A stretch of DNA of 62,000 nt from Acanthaster planci (taxonomy: Eukaryota; Echinodermata; Asteroidea; Valvatida; Acanthasteridae), in NCBI RefSeq assembly GCF_001949145.1, contig NW_019091446.1:818925-880924 (forward strand), in the 5' to 3' direction. The position numbers and the translations under genes are program-made. Under the pieces are notes generated by a model. The model saw only the letters and a program-made list of their open reading frames with translations. It was not told the origin of the DNA and ran no database searches. The stretch's first letter is position 1; every line of letters begins with the position of its first letter. Below are positions 20,401 through 31,554 of this stretch, in pieces.

Positions 20401-23035
20401 GGGAATTTGGCTTTCAGTCAGCTAAAGACTTGACTGACCCACCGAAGATGGCACTGTCTTAACAAGGTGAACACATCACACCAGGAGATGCCAAGGATCG
20501 AGTGCAGACAACTGAAGTGAAAGTAGTTCACTGATCAAAGCAGTTCACAGTTCGCTGATGGTCTAGATGATGGTATGTGGTCAACGATTCACTGCAGTAG
20601 AGTACGATACTGAGTATGCAAGCCACACAGATGCTTATCTTCAGTTGGACGGACAGGTTTCTGTTACTCCAGACACGGTGATGAAGATGGCCGCATGTGG
20701 TTGCAGCCTTGTCAGTTCAGGACTCAACGACAAATCTGATCATTACCATCCCTTCCATCACCACAGTAACCCAGACTCAACACATTCACACACATACCAG
20801 TGATGCTGTTGGCTTTGACCAACTGGGCACAGTCTTCCAGAACTGTGGCCGGAATGGTGTGGATATTCTCTCCCTTTGGCAGCCTCAAGTACACGTGAGC
20901 CGACGAGTGCTTGTCCACGTGAAACCTTGAAATGAGTACACACAACAAAACAAGACCCAATGAAGGTTAAACAACAGAAATGAAGTAGTGTGAAGTTGAC
21001 AGGCTAACAAACAAAAGTGAAAGTGTAGCAGGCGTTCATAAAAGTACATACAAGGAGGCCTGAAAAAATTGACTAGAATCAAACTTGAGTCTGAGTTGAC
21101 TGACAGGAAGATGGATTACCATATATCTTCTGGAAAACCATACTTGAGCAACTCTTCATCTACAAAACAACGAGACGAAAAAAGGTTAATACACATAAAA
21201 ATTCTTCAACAGGAAAGCAACAAACAGACATGCGAGGCTACTATTTAATTTCTGTTCACATTTGAGAATATACGTCAGCCACCTTTTTGATCGTAATGCT
21301 CATAAAAGTACATCAGCAATGTAACAGCCAGACAAAACTGAGCAAAACTGAACTTTGATGGTGGGTATGGGTTCTGAGCTGGACCAAGAGAGGGCTCAAT
21401 TTTCCAAGCAACAGAGGCTCCTTTGGTAGTTACTATGCATCACTGGTTCACGAACAACTATGAAATGCTAGCACTGCAGTAGCATCGCTACCGACAAAAT
21501 GTACACTCCTGACCAACATGGCTTTTTTCAACCGCTGAGGGGGTGCTCCTGCTCAGGGCAGATACCCTACTGAACCAACACTGGGTTTGGCCATCTAATT
21601 TTTCCAGATGCCTCTAGCGGACAGTCAGTTTGGCGTCTCTGTTAAACTAGTCAGTAACTGGCCACTAAAGAAATTTTACAACTTTCAGGAAAGTTCACAA
21701 AATGTTCTTCATTCTTCAGAACTTATTACTTCCAATCCAAATTCTGTAGTTGCTGAAACACAGAGGGACTATAAAAAAAAAGTAAATCATCGGTACTCTT
21801 ATTACTTACTTTCATGCTTGTCAATGCCTACATAGATGACATAACCTGCATACAAAAAGATAAATATAATAGGAATGACATTCCAAGCAAATGACACTTA
21901 CACATTGTCTACCATTGTCCCTTTCACTACAGGACTTCTTTTCTGGAGAAAAATCTACAGAAAACTTATCTCAACATTTGTGAGCTACATGTATGGAATA
22001 AATACCACCTTTTAAATACCACCATTGACACTCCAAGGACACGATGGAGAAATATCCTTAACAGGTTTCACAGTGTATTGTACCCTATTGTACTGCTGTG
22101 GGAAGAATAGGTACTATTCCCTACCCTTAGAACTATGGAGTTTGTTATTCTACCTCTCTGAGCTCAGAGACAAAGGACAACAAGCCCCTGGCTAAAAATA
22201 GCCAAGCTGCAAGCAAAGAGTGATACTGTAACACTGAGGAAAAGTGCTCTTTTACTAGAAACTTATAACAGTACGACTGGTACTAAGCCAACTACCTCGT
22301 TTGACAAGTTGGCATTCATGCAGTCATGGAAATGTAAACAGTCACTAAGTTGGGCACAATTGGCCAATCTGCATTATCACCTCAACGCTCTATGCAATTG
22401 GTCAATTCAGAATGAAATCTCTAGCTTTACTTCCCTTTTCGAAACAATCTTTCACAACCATGAATTAGAGAGACAAGGTGATTAGCTGCTGCCAGAATTA
22501 TTCACCCAGCATACAAAGATCGACCTATCCCACATTGGCCCAACATGATGTAGGCCTAGGGCCTGTTTGTTTCATATGATCCAAATCTCTGATATGTCAC
22601 TGGTTCACTGACACCACAACTTGCCTATCTGCCTATATCATGGATGGAGTGAACCAGCAGGATCACTGATCGAGATCCAGGTCTGTGTGAAACAAACGGG
22701 CACAGCAATCAGACAGACACCTTCTTACACTGTAGGCCTACTATTAAAGTCTAGCTTAAGCTGCACATGAGCATCTGAGCATGACTGTAAAAACGCTACA
22801 TGTAGCATGACCAGCGAGTACTCCGCGTACAGTACTAGCTAGGCCTAGGGCCTAGTACTAGACTAGTAGTACTAGTACTTGTACTAGTCAGGTAGCAATG
22901 CCAGTACAGCAGTAGTACGGAAGTAGTAGCATTCTTCGGTCTGCAGTTTTTCATTTGCTGAAAGCAAACACTGCCAAATAAACCTAGAAAAAACGAAATG
23001 GTGACCATACCCTCACTCTTAAAATAGAACACCAT
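17370..23035 (-). CDS. CCDC25: CCDC25, NFACT-R domain coiled-coil protein, seven exons
   Basis: On the minus strand the exons are 23035-23011, 21845-21810, 21159-21120, 20925-20798, 19453-19350, 18296-18094 and 17448-17370. All junctions are GT-AG and keep frame, giving 204 codons plus TAG (human: 208 residues). The N-terminal half is the NFACT-R (DUF814) domain, with [15 protein letters not shown] and [11 protein letters not shown]. It is followed by [20 protein letters not shown], a highly charged coiled coil (about residues 118-175) and a conserved tail SYSSLM...[14 protein letters not shown] domains are linked to nucleic-acid and ribosome-associated roles; human CCDC25 has been reported as a receptor for extracellular DNA traps. 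The N terminus is about six residues shorter than I recall for human. BLCAP lies head-to-head upstream. Confidence 0.96.
18094..18296 (-). CDS. CCDC25: CCDC25 exon 6 (coiled coil)
   Basis: The exon encodes [20 protein letters not shown], then [20 protein letters not shown] and a Lys/Glu/Arg-rich helix. The acceptor is ttcccag and the donor gtgagg. Confidence 0.95.
18940..19100. repeat. SINE/LINE-like 3' tail with (att)n microsatellite
   Basis: A short tattattattatta run is followed by a segment with gaagtgtcctgcccaaggaacgc, a word found in many LINE/SINE tails. It lies within CCDC25 intron 5. Confidence 0.35.
19350..19453 (-). CDS. CCDC25: CCDC25 exon 5
   Basis: The exon encodes [20 protein letters not shown] and then [14 protein letters not shown]. 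The acceptor is tctgcag and the donor gtgagt. Confidence 0.95.
19465..20140. repeat. Inverted pair of the dispersed aaggaatgc repeat in CCDC25 intron 4
   Basis: The left arm (about 19465-19700) carries caagctactcaaatgaacc and aaggcattcctt. The right arm (about 19925-20140) carries aaggaatgcttttgta and ctcatttgaatagcttgcaa in the opposite orientation. Both are edged by cacaagtcc-type words. The interior (19780-19870) is rich in atcatc/atcacta triplets. Confidence 0.6.
20222..20362 (-). pseudogene. LINE C-terminal relic in CCDC25 intron 4
   Basis: The minus-strand frame reads [20 protein letters not shown], then [17 protein letters not shown], a stop, and RSAVHNG. KD.LKRDL followed by W...A.DR..WR..VH.G is typical of the C terminus of RTE/Jockey-like LINE polyproteins. 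The in-frame TAG and the lack of upstream reverse transcriptase show it is dead. Confidence 0.65.
20798..20925 (-). CDS. CCDC25: CCDC25 exon 4 (NFACT-R core)
   Basis: The exon encodes [20 protein letters not shown], then [20 protein letters not shown] and IT. The acceptor is atttcaag and the donor gtatgt. Confidence 0.96.
21120..21159 (-). CDS. CCDC25: CCDC25 exon 3
   Basis: This 40-base exon encodes [12 protein letters not shown] with split Asn and Trp codons at its edges. The acceptor is ttttgtag and the donor gtaatc. Confidence 0.93.
21810..21845 (-). CDS. CCDC25: CCDC25 exon 2
   Basis: This 36-base exon encodes [11 protein letters not shown] with split codons at both edges. The acceptor is tatgcag and the donor gtaagt. 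Confidence 0.92.
23011..23035 (-). CDS. CCDC25: CCDC25 exon 1 (coding part)
   Basis: The exon encodes MVFYFKSE plus one base and ends at a gtatgg donor. MVFYF is the invariant start of CCDC25 proteins. Confidence 0.92.
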
Positions 23036-23573
23036 TTTGCCAACTTTTCATGAGGCAACTTATTTTACATGAACTAAGCCAAGTCCCAACACCAAAATGA
23101 GAAATGCACCATGCCGATTACTTTAGTGGTCTCTTGAGGGCGCAATTCAGTTTCACAAAATAACTCATTTGCATAAATACCGCATTTTAGATTTACAGAC
23201 TGAAGTAATTTTAAAAATGAAAGGACTACAAAAGAGAATTCCCATGTGGAATATTTCCATCAAACATGTCATAAGTCGAGGCATGCGGCATTTTCATCTG
23301 GCTACAGAAATTCCAGGTTTTCTCATATTGATGTGACGTTTGGTACCCAGACTCCCATCATAATATTTGTTATTATTCAAGCACAAAGATCCAGACTGCA
23401 ATATTTTGACTGCGTGTACAATGTGTGTGCACTGCAAAGATGTGTTGTCAACTTTCTAAAGTTTTAAAAAGCGCCTTGCTCGTGAAAACCAAGATCAGAA
23501 TTCAGCGCCAGGTTTCTTGTAAGGCCATGGGCCAGCAAAGAACTCAGTGAAAAAGTCCAAACTGAGCTCCACC
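23036..23573. promoter_or_regulatory. Shared CCDC25/BLCAP divergent upstream region
   Basis: The two start codons face away from each other across 538 bases, so both promoters and 5' UTRs probably lie here or, if a BLCAP 5' UTR intron exists, partly here. No TATA box or CpG-rich core is obvious. Confidence 0.4.
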
Positions 23574-23810
23574 ATGTATTGCCTCCAGTGGCTTTTACCC
23601 GTGCTGCTGATGCCCATACCGCGCTCAGCACTGAACATGGGACTGCTGCACAACTACAGCATGTTCATGGTGCTGTACCTAGCCGGCTTCTTCCTGGAAA
23701 GGAAACCCTGCACCATATGCAGCGCCATGTTCTTCGTGGCGCTGGTGCTCATCTGCTACAGCTGCTCGGGGAACTGCTTTTTCTACTGCTGTGGGGACTC
23801 GTGCGAGTGA
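23574..23810 (+). CDS. BLCAP: BLCAP (bladder cancer-associated protein) homologue, intronless
   Basis: A single exon of 78 codons plus TGA starts [12 protein letters not shown] and contains [20 protein letters not shown] and [20 protein letters not shown]. These match the two membrane-spanning segments and the Cys-rich end of animal BLCAP, a small membrane protein of poorly understood function linked to growth control. An upstream in-frame Met at 23547 would add nine residues, but the MYCLQW start is conserved and preferred. The human C-terminal extension is missing (human: 87 residues). In vertebrates the coding region is also intronless and its transcript undergoes A-to-I editing at codons 2, 5 and 15. 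Here codons 2 (TAT) and 5 (CAG) are editable; codon 15 is Ile. Confidence 0.95.
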   Translation: MYCLQWLLPVLLMPIPRSALNMGLLHNYSMFMVLYLAGFFLERKPCTICSAMFFVALVLICYSCSGNCFFYCCGDSCE

Positions 23811-24828
23811 TGGATATTGAATTGGCATGATTCCTTGGAGTGTTTTGGAGAATGTGCTCTCAAACTTGAACACGTGGCCTTAATCACTACAGCAAGATAC
23901 TACCAGCTTGTCAATGAATAATGGTTGCGGATGGACAATTTTAATGCAAGGTTCAGCTCCCACTCCTGTGGAGGAAATGTGCAACAATCGTCCTGGTATT
24001 TAACTCGTATTGTGTCCTTCACATCAAAACCAAGAAATATCAATCCAAAAACTACCTTGACCAGATTAAATGAATGCCCACTGTCTACATGTATCTTTGC
24101 CATGTGTCAGTGGCAAAGGTAGTTGACCTACCCAACCACTGCAATCATCACGTCTTGAATTGTCTTGTGGGTTGTGGAACTTACTTGATGTCAGCTACGT
24201 TTTACCTACCGTAGTTCATTGCAGAATAGCGGTACAAGTACATGGATCAAGTCTTTGTGCTCTACCATCTGACGCCAACCAGTAAAGATCTCATCAAATG
24301 GCTGATTCAGGAAATGACTCACTTCCGGTGTACACATTTTGTTACTGTGACCTCTGGTATCAGTTTGAATGAGTGTGATGGACTATCACAGGTTGGCCAT
24401 GTACCTTTCAGATGATTTGCATATATTGCCATTGAAGTACATGCATTTCCACAACTAGCTTGAATTATCTTAGTGTAGGTTTCCTTTTTTCCCCAGCCAT
24501 TCAAATTACAGGATCCAGTTTCAATTAATGCATTTTGCTCAAAAATCAGTCTCTGTTTACAGTTTAAGACATATCCTTGTTTTGTCGGATGAGAGTCAGA
24601 AAACGCTGGACCAAATGTCCATTACAACAGTTATGAATGTTTGAGTGTCTTTTGAACTGGATTATGCATTTGGAAACTTCTATGCCAAGCCATACAGCAC
24701 TTTTGATGTTTTGTTCATTTGATAAGTGCATGCAGGTCAGTCGATTTCAAGGCAAAGGAAACATGACCGATGCCCCCCGAGAGGAAATAACAGACAAATA
24801 TTGACAGCTTTTGAGTGGTATTGTATGA
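23811..24828. other. BLCAP 3' UTR and intergenic sequence
   Basis: No further gene is seen. It is AT-rich unique-looking sequence, presumably including the BLCAP 3' UTR. Confidence 0.4.
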
Positions 24829-25448
24829 CAGACATCCCAAGATGGTACTTCCAGAACTCTAAGGTTTATTCAAACCTCACAGAGAGCCATGTACTAACTC
24901 CCATAAATACATTTTGGCTGTTTTGATTGTGACAACTTACCTTTCCATTATAGCTATTTGTGCAACCAAATTTCATATACGCCCTCCTGGTGAAGTTAGA
25001 TGTCTGATGGGGAGGTTTATTCACCTTATATCCTCATTAAAATGGTAAAATTCTTGAGCATTTTGCCCATCCACGCTACAGAAAATCAGCAGTATCAGTT
25101 AGCGTGTACTCTCAGTAACTGTCAGCGGGTTGACAGCTTGACCAATCGCAACACAGCTCCAATCTTTTCCCTTTGTTTTCCTGTCACCCACAGATGAAAG
25201 CACACTTTGATTGGTCCAATTTTCTTCCATTCCAATGACCAATCAAAGCTCAGGTGAACAAACCTCCCGATCTGACATCTAACTTCACCAGGAAGGCATA
25301 TATGAAATATGGTTGCACAAATAGCTGTGATGGAAGGGCAAATTGGCACAATCAAAACAGCCACAGTGTGTATGGGAGTCAGTACATGGCTATCTGCAAG
25401 GTTTGTATAAACCTTACAGTTCTTGAAGTACCAAGATGGAGTGTCCCA
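24829..25448. mobile_element. Inverted-repeat element of about 620 bases
   Basis: The left arm (24829-25025) and the reverse complement of the right arm (25254-25448) match through words such as catcccaagatggtac, aaggttta, agccatgtact, tttggctgttttgattgtg and gaagttagatgtc. The interior (about 25130-25225) carries a module also found at 9060-9200. No transposase frame is seen, so it is probably a MITE or foldback element. Confidence 0.75.
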
Positions 25449-28200
25449 TTCGAGCTTAAGGAAAAGAGAACGTGCCACTGATGAGGCAGGGAAGGTTGAT
25501 TTTGTCGAATGTAAATAATAGCAGATATCTTTTATATACATGTAACACCTTAACTGTGTATGTACATGTACATCGGCAAAAATAGGATAGCACCTGACAG
25601 ACAAACTGAAAAAAATACCTGCTGCATTTCATAGAAACAACTACTTCGTCAGATGCAATGAGATTGTATATTTTGCAGTTTTAGAGGTGCCTGAAAAGCA
25701 AAAAAAGCAATGCAAATTCAGTTAGAAATCAATCCAAAATTTACTTTGCCTTTTTTTTCTGGACTTCACCACAAGTGATAAAAATGTTGTCACCCACCTC
25801 TGTTGTACCTCAACACTGGTCATTAATGGTATACCACCGTAGTGTGGATATTGAATTTAATGTTGAAACATGGCAGCCTTTTTATTGACGGAGAAATAAT
25901 AATTCCGTGCAAGAGACAGAATTTTGTAGGTGTACGTGAAATGTCTTTTACTGCTTTTTACACAAGTGTTCCATGTTACATGAGTCAGTAAAAAGTTTGC
26001 TAACGTATGTGAGAGTATTGCTTTATGTTTAAATAGTCCTACAAAAGGTCTCGTGCACTGCTTCAGCCAAATTTTGCTCAACCACTCGGCAATAAGTTCC
26101 TCAGCATTTAGCAAAGTGTCGTCCTGAATCAGAATTTTCAGATGTTTTTTCTAAAATCTGTTACATGGATTTGCAAGTGCTTGAAAATGTGTATAACTTT
26201 TTTTTTTTGAAGATTGGTGCCTGGAAAGTTTCAAAAAGACATCACTCTGTGGTCTGACTGAAGACTTCTGTAGGGAAATCAAGACACGGGTGTACTATAA
26301 ATAGCAGTAGAGACAGGAGGAATATTGGTGAATTTTAATCAATGTATACAGGACAGTGTCCTCTATCTTGCATGATTTTACTGTCATGGATTTTGGCAAT
26401 CCCAGTACTTTTAGACCGACTACTATTGTTTAAGGTTAAATTGTTAAAGGTGGGAAAAATAAAGTCAAATTAATTTATTGGGATCTCATGGAATACGTAC
26501 GTGTTCATGTGCACCTGTTACTCAAAACGAGATTTTTTTTTCAAATCCTTTTCCATCTTACTTAACTACCATTGCCTTTTTGACTTTCAGAGTAGGTCAT
26601 AGAATTTTTACACTCCGTGTTTATCTTTACTTGTGAGCAAACTACATAATTTCGGAGTGTTTGGGCCACACGTTTTGCATACCAGCAAAATTCCATCTGT
26701 CTTTTGCATCACTTCTGTACAGAGAAAACAATTCAGAGTGTCTTGAATGAATTGCCCGTATTGCCGCATGCGTTGCATTATTGCATATCTGTACACAAGT
26801 TATCGCAGAAAATGTTGAACATGTAATGCAGATTTCTGTTCAAATCTTGTTACTGCTTGTAAAATTTAAAAACAAAAGCTTACACAAAAGGTAGCAGTGG
26901 ATTCATTCCATTCAATTTAAGTTTATAAATCTGTGAAAACAAAGCAGATCACGCTCTGTCTTTCCACAGCTTGGTTTGGTGGACTACTGTGTTTAATAGC
27001 CCTAACAGTCTCAAATCCTCCAATTTCAATATGATTTTACATCCACCCTAGGGGGTTAGCGTTAATGCTGTTAATGTTTTCTAAACCAAGTTAAGGGTGG
27101 TGTTACGTCATGCTGGTCTGACTTAAAGTCAGCATTCATGTTGTTATGTGTAGGTGTGGCTTTGTGAAAGCCGAGCCCATCTGAGTCCAGCGTTTGGTGT
27201 CTATGGGTCAGGCTATTGCTCTAAGTGCACGGCAGTGGATAGCCACAGCCAGACTATAGATAACTGTTGCCGTTCGGGGCATAGCCCTATTGTTATGTTG
27301 ATTGTTTATGCCATGTGTAATTCTGGTTTCATACACTTGATGTACCAGGTACATGTAAATGATAAACCCTTCAGATCCTGTGTTTGGTACATGTAAGTCC
27401 AGGTATATGTATGTAGATTTGCACAGTTCACTGTAAGATCTGGAGTGAAACATGCAGAGCTCATGTATAGTTACTGGGTCTGAAAGGTTTAACCCAAACC
27501 TTCCCCAATCGCACAGAATTGAACAGTAGTAAAGTGTTTAATTCTGTGGGGATAGGTCTGGTNGTGTGAATGGGGAAGGTTAGGGCCAGCAACCCTTGTT
27601 GGGGGGGTTAGGATTAAATAATGAATGGCTACAAATTACTGTGGACCCATTTACAAGTATATATAGATACAAGTATGCATTCTTAGTACTTACATGCAGA
27701 TTTGCCGTCCACATGTCAGTGCAGTGCATTGTATGTAAGATCTAGAGTGAAACGTGCAAAGTTCATGTATAGTTTATGGGTCTGAAAGGTTAACTCATTG
27801 AACAATTATGAAACTGTTTACATGCATATCCCCCTGTACATGTACATTTGAAACGATACTTTGCACAAGCCCTTTGACAGAGCAGTCAGCTGGCAAGCAG
27901 ACAATACAGTTGACCTAGCAGTAAAGAACACTTTTATAACAAGTACTGCTGGAAAAAGCACAACGTGAAGTCCCAAAATTCTCGAGGTTTTCTTTTCTTT
28001 GACTCTTTTTTATAACATGGTTCTGGTTGTTAGCAAAATAATTTAACAGGTCCTAGCAACCTGTGCTAAGTTCAGTCAGTGACTGTAGTTTTCAGTCATT
28101 GGTCGATTTTCCCCGGTAACTTGTGCCTAAAATACATCCCATGTATCAGACAAAATTGACAAGTAAATCAAACTTGGCCCTTGTTGTGTTGTTTGAAGTG
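25449..28200. other. Non-genic stretch
   Basis: No convincing exon is seen. It contains acatgtacatgt words, a single N at 27563, and a direct repeat of about 60-100 bases (27436-27493 and 27738-27796) sharing tcatgtatagtt and gggtctgaaaggtt. Confidence 0.4.
27400..27800. repeat. Direct repeat, two copies about 300 bases apart
   Basis: The copies at about 27400-27493 and 27700-27796 share agatct.gagtgaaac.tgca and tcatgtatagtt. The spacer contains an inverted pair with aaccttcccca and tggggaaggtt. The single N at 27563 lies in the spacer. Confidence 0.5.
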
Positions 28201-28203
28201 TTG

Positions 28204-28442
28204 CAAGGAGAATTGGCTGTACATAGATGTGACTGGGCTGGACACAAAGTGAGTTGCCACGATTTTGACACCAGAATGACTATGTGCCCCCAATGGATCC
28301 AGCAGATGTACAAGTGGGGAAACGGGAGTGTGAGTTTGTCACAAGAGATGAGTTTGGAGTTCACACTGAAGGAGTGTCTTGGGTGCTCCATGCTGGAACA
28401 AGAGGAGCTATTTTACCCCTAGCAACAGCCCCTGTTGGGTGA
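28204..28442 (+). pseudogene. Possible MYND-finger-like coding relic, frameshifted
   Basis: One frame reads HRCDWAGHKVSC, resembling the end of a MYND zinc finger (CQ..DW..HK..C). The neighbouring frame (28275-28442) reads NDYVPPMDPADVQVGKRECE and then FVTRDEFGVHTEGVSWVLHA before TGA. Both look protein-like but are out of frame with each other, and the upstream Cys pairs of a MYND finger are not clear. It could be a decayed exon, a processed pseudogene or chance. I do not recognise the second part. Confidence 0.25.
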
Positions 28443-29284
28443 CATACTCTTACACGTATGCATGCGTATTCACCTGTGTCTGGCACGGAGTATGCTCACT
28501 AGCACTTGTACATGTAGGTTACTCACAGTCAAACCCCAGTGATTAACAGCATTGTTAATTCAACCTCTTGTTTACCATGTAACAAGGACAGGTTTAGTTC
28601 CTTACCCTTTGTTTTCCATTCCTGACAATACAAGCCCCAATTTGATTAGCCCCAGTGACCTTATCCATCCCGAGCTGAAGTGCACCCCCAATTGGCAATT
28701 CGAAAGACAGGTGGTTACAAGTGGGTTCTTGCACGCGTTCCTGCGTTTACACAAAGACCATACATGTACATGCCAAAATAAATGAATAATGCATACTCGG
28801 GTTGCTCCGCGTCAAACGTGCATATACTTGCGCACCTATGCAGTGAGTACCCCCCAAAAATACGCTCTCTTTTGTTCTGCTCAGAGCGAATAAAGTGGCT
28901 CAGGTATAGCATTTCACATATCTGCATAGTCATTTACATGTCCAGCTGCAGGCATTCGTCCCACATACATGTACATGAATGGCATTCAAGTGTACCTCAG
29001 GCTTCCAATTTGTCACATGATGAGACAGAAGATGGACTCTAACATGTAAACTGATGCAGTCATCCACTTAGTGTAAACTCTTGCCACGTTATACATTGCG
29101 GTGGTAATGTCTCATTGGAACATATAGATTTGGGATTTAGTCTGTTTCAGTGTCCTGATACGCCAAAGGATGCATACATGTACATGCAAACACTTTAATA
29201 ATGAGAGTATTTAGTTAGAAGAAGCATGTTGTAGGTGCACATGGGAAAGGTAATGTGCTGATAGTCAAAGTGCACCCAATACAG

Positions 29285-29465
29285 CCGTTTCACAATAGTG
29301 CGCCCCCAAGAGCTTGCAACACGTTGGCCAATCACAATGCGCGAAAGTTGTCGACCCGATGCGCGTTTAGAAGGGTCAACAAATTTCGAGCGTTGTGATT
29401 GGCCAACGCGTTGCAAACTCTTGAAGGCGGTCCGAGGTGCCCTATTGTGAATTACCCGTATTGAT
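29285..29465. mobile_element. Second copy of the palindromic MITE
   Basis: Left words cacaatagtgcgcccccaaga and ttggccaatcacaatgcgcga are mirrored by ttgtgattggccaacgcgtt and ccctattgtgaat on the right, centred near 29365. It is related to 9751-10058 but shorter and more GC-rich in the centre. Confidence 0.75.
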
Positions 29466-30762
29466 CACCAAGATAACAGCATGCAGGTGTATGGGGAATG
29501 TACACAATATACATGTATGTACAGTGTTGTTTCTCTATCTGAATTGAGTTTGCTTTGATTCAAATAATGTTTGGTAAGAGTTCTATTTAAATTGTTACAG
29601 ATGTAAATTAATTCAGTTGTGTAGCTATCTTGCCATTCAAAGAAGAAGAATTTCTAATGGTCTTGGTATTTAAATTATTTTATCCCTGCACTTTTAGGGT
29701 CAGCTTAATCAGTATTTGGCTTGGAATGTGTAGACTGGAACAACAATAAACTTGCATTCAAATGAGAATAAAAGATGAACAGAAATAATGCCTTGATTTG
29801 TGAAAAATGAAAATAAATCTTCGGCCAAAAATGCAGTCAGTATTATTTCATGTGTTTATTTTGTGTAGGGTGTGGTGCAAGTAGATCAGGCATGGAACAG
29901 GCGAGATCTCAAAAGGTTGGACTCCCCCCCCCCCGGCCATGAGATGGTCCGGGGAAAAAGTGTTCTTCTAGGGTAAAAAGCATTCTTGGATATCATCCAG
30001 TTCTCCCGTCTCATTTTCTGATTTTCCATGGTCGTTGGAGGACAAATTTCAAGTAGCACCCCTTCTCTGAAAAATTTCTCGGCACATTACTCTTAACAGC
30101 TTGTAATAGGAGGGTACTGTGATGAATAATACGTCCGATACGTGACAATAACTTTGCAACAATATTTGCATTTTATGACCAAATAAGGGTTTTGGATGTG
30201 CAGCCACTGCAAACACCCTTTGGGGGCCTGGCAACCATTCCTAAAGGTGGGGGATGCTCACGCACACTGTAATTAACCAAAAAGTGATTCTCTTTAATAG
30301 CTGTGAAATGTCTCAAAGATGTACATGTATATATTGATGATGACCTGTAACCATACAGACCGACTGCGCCTCTAAGTTACGTGCCCTGGCACGGTTGTGT
30401 TGAAACTTCTAGCCCCAACTTAATGAACTACTGTCTCTGCCATTTCAATTAAGCCAAACTAGCGGCTCAGTTTATTCAGAGAATGTCGCAAGGGAAATGC
30501 ATTCCACTACCAACCGACGAGGAGGGACTGAAGTGACGTATGATAATGACGATGTTCACGCCTGATTCAGGGCGAAAGAAAGAGCACAGATCAATTCATA
30601 GGTTCATGTGTTATGGTTTAATGTTTAGATTAAAGTTCAAAAAAAGTTCAATTATATAACAATATTATTCCTATTTTTTGGGTCTACACATCATTTTTCT
30701 CTTTGAAGTGAGTAAAAAGCAATTTTGGAACATTATCTTATCGGTACATGTACATGTACTAT

Positions 30763-31035
30763 TGCAGCGTCGGCGTCGGATAACCAGTGGGGCGCTAGCA
30801 CAGTTCCACGGTAAAGCCGTATGGCGGGCCCTTACTGGCCAGCCCGGGAGACCCGTTGCCGTGGTGCCGCTGCAGTAGCGTTTTCGCGTTTTCTGAGTCA
30901 CATTGTTGTTTTGGGTATGTTTTGGAGTTTATGTCTGACAAAACAGAGTGATAATAAAGCACAAAAACCCAAGCAGAAAGCTTCACGGTGTCTTTTGTCG
31001 GTGGGAGGAGACCCATATAGGCGGTTCACGTTACA
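30763..31035 (+). repeat. 5' LTR
   Basis: It is similar to about 32760-32997, ends in cgttaca, and is followed at once by tggtggcagcgg. The exact first base is uncertain. Confidence 0.75.
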
Positions 31036-31181
31036 TTGGTGGCAGCGGTGGGATGCTGACGAAGAAGACAGGTGAATTATTCTCTGTGTTTTTTCGACAT
31101 GCACAACCCAAGTGACATTGGTCTGGCATCTCACTCGCCACTTGGTGGGGATGCGGGCTGGAACAGGTCCTTGGAGATTGT

Positions 31182-31469
31182 ATGGGTCAGCCTGGTGGAC
31201 AGGGAAGAACTTTCGGTGAAGTCGAGTATTTTTGCAAGGCCCTGTTTAGTGAAAAACCACTGTTCCTCACTTTCGACGAACTGGACTCCTTTTTCTTACA
31301 GGTCAGCCAAGAGGGTTTTACTCTGGAACCTGTGAGTGGAAAGGTAATGGTGACGGTGAGCCAGGCCAGACGGTTGAGAGACATACCATGCATTGTCTTC
31401 GCCGACGTGGTACGAGGTGTGTCCCCAGAGAATTTCCCTGTGCTGTTGACAGCGGCGAAGCAGACTTAA
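31182..31469 (+). other. Unrecognised open frame inside the LTR element
   Basis: The frame is 95 codons and includes GEVEYFCKALFSEKPLFLTF and DELDSFFLQVSQEGFTLEPV. Its composition is protein-like and it lies where gag would be expected, shortly after the primer-binding site. I cannot match it to a known capsid motif. It may be a remnant of gag or of captured sequence. Confidence 0.3.
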
Positions 31470-31554
31470 TTATGCTCGAGTCAGAACATTGTCGAGTTCC
31501 GCCTTTCAGTGCAGCAGGAGTTGGGCTTAGTTTTGGGACACTTGACCATGTTTC

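Noticed and set aside
23547-23573. Upstream in-frame ATG as the BLCAP start
   Set aside because: The MYCLQW start is conserved in the family; the extra nine residues are not.
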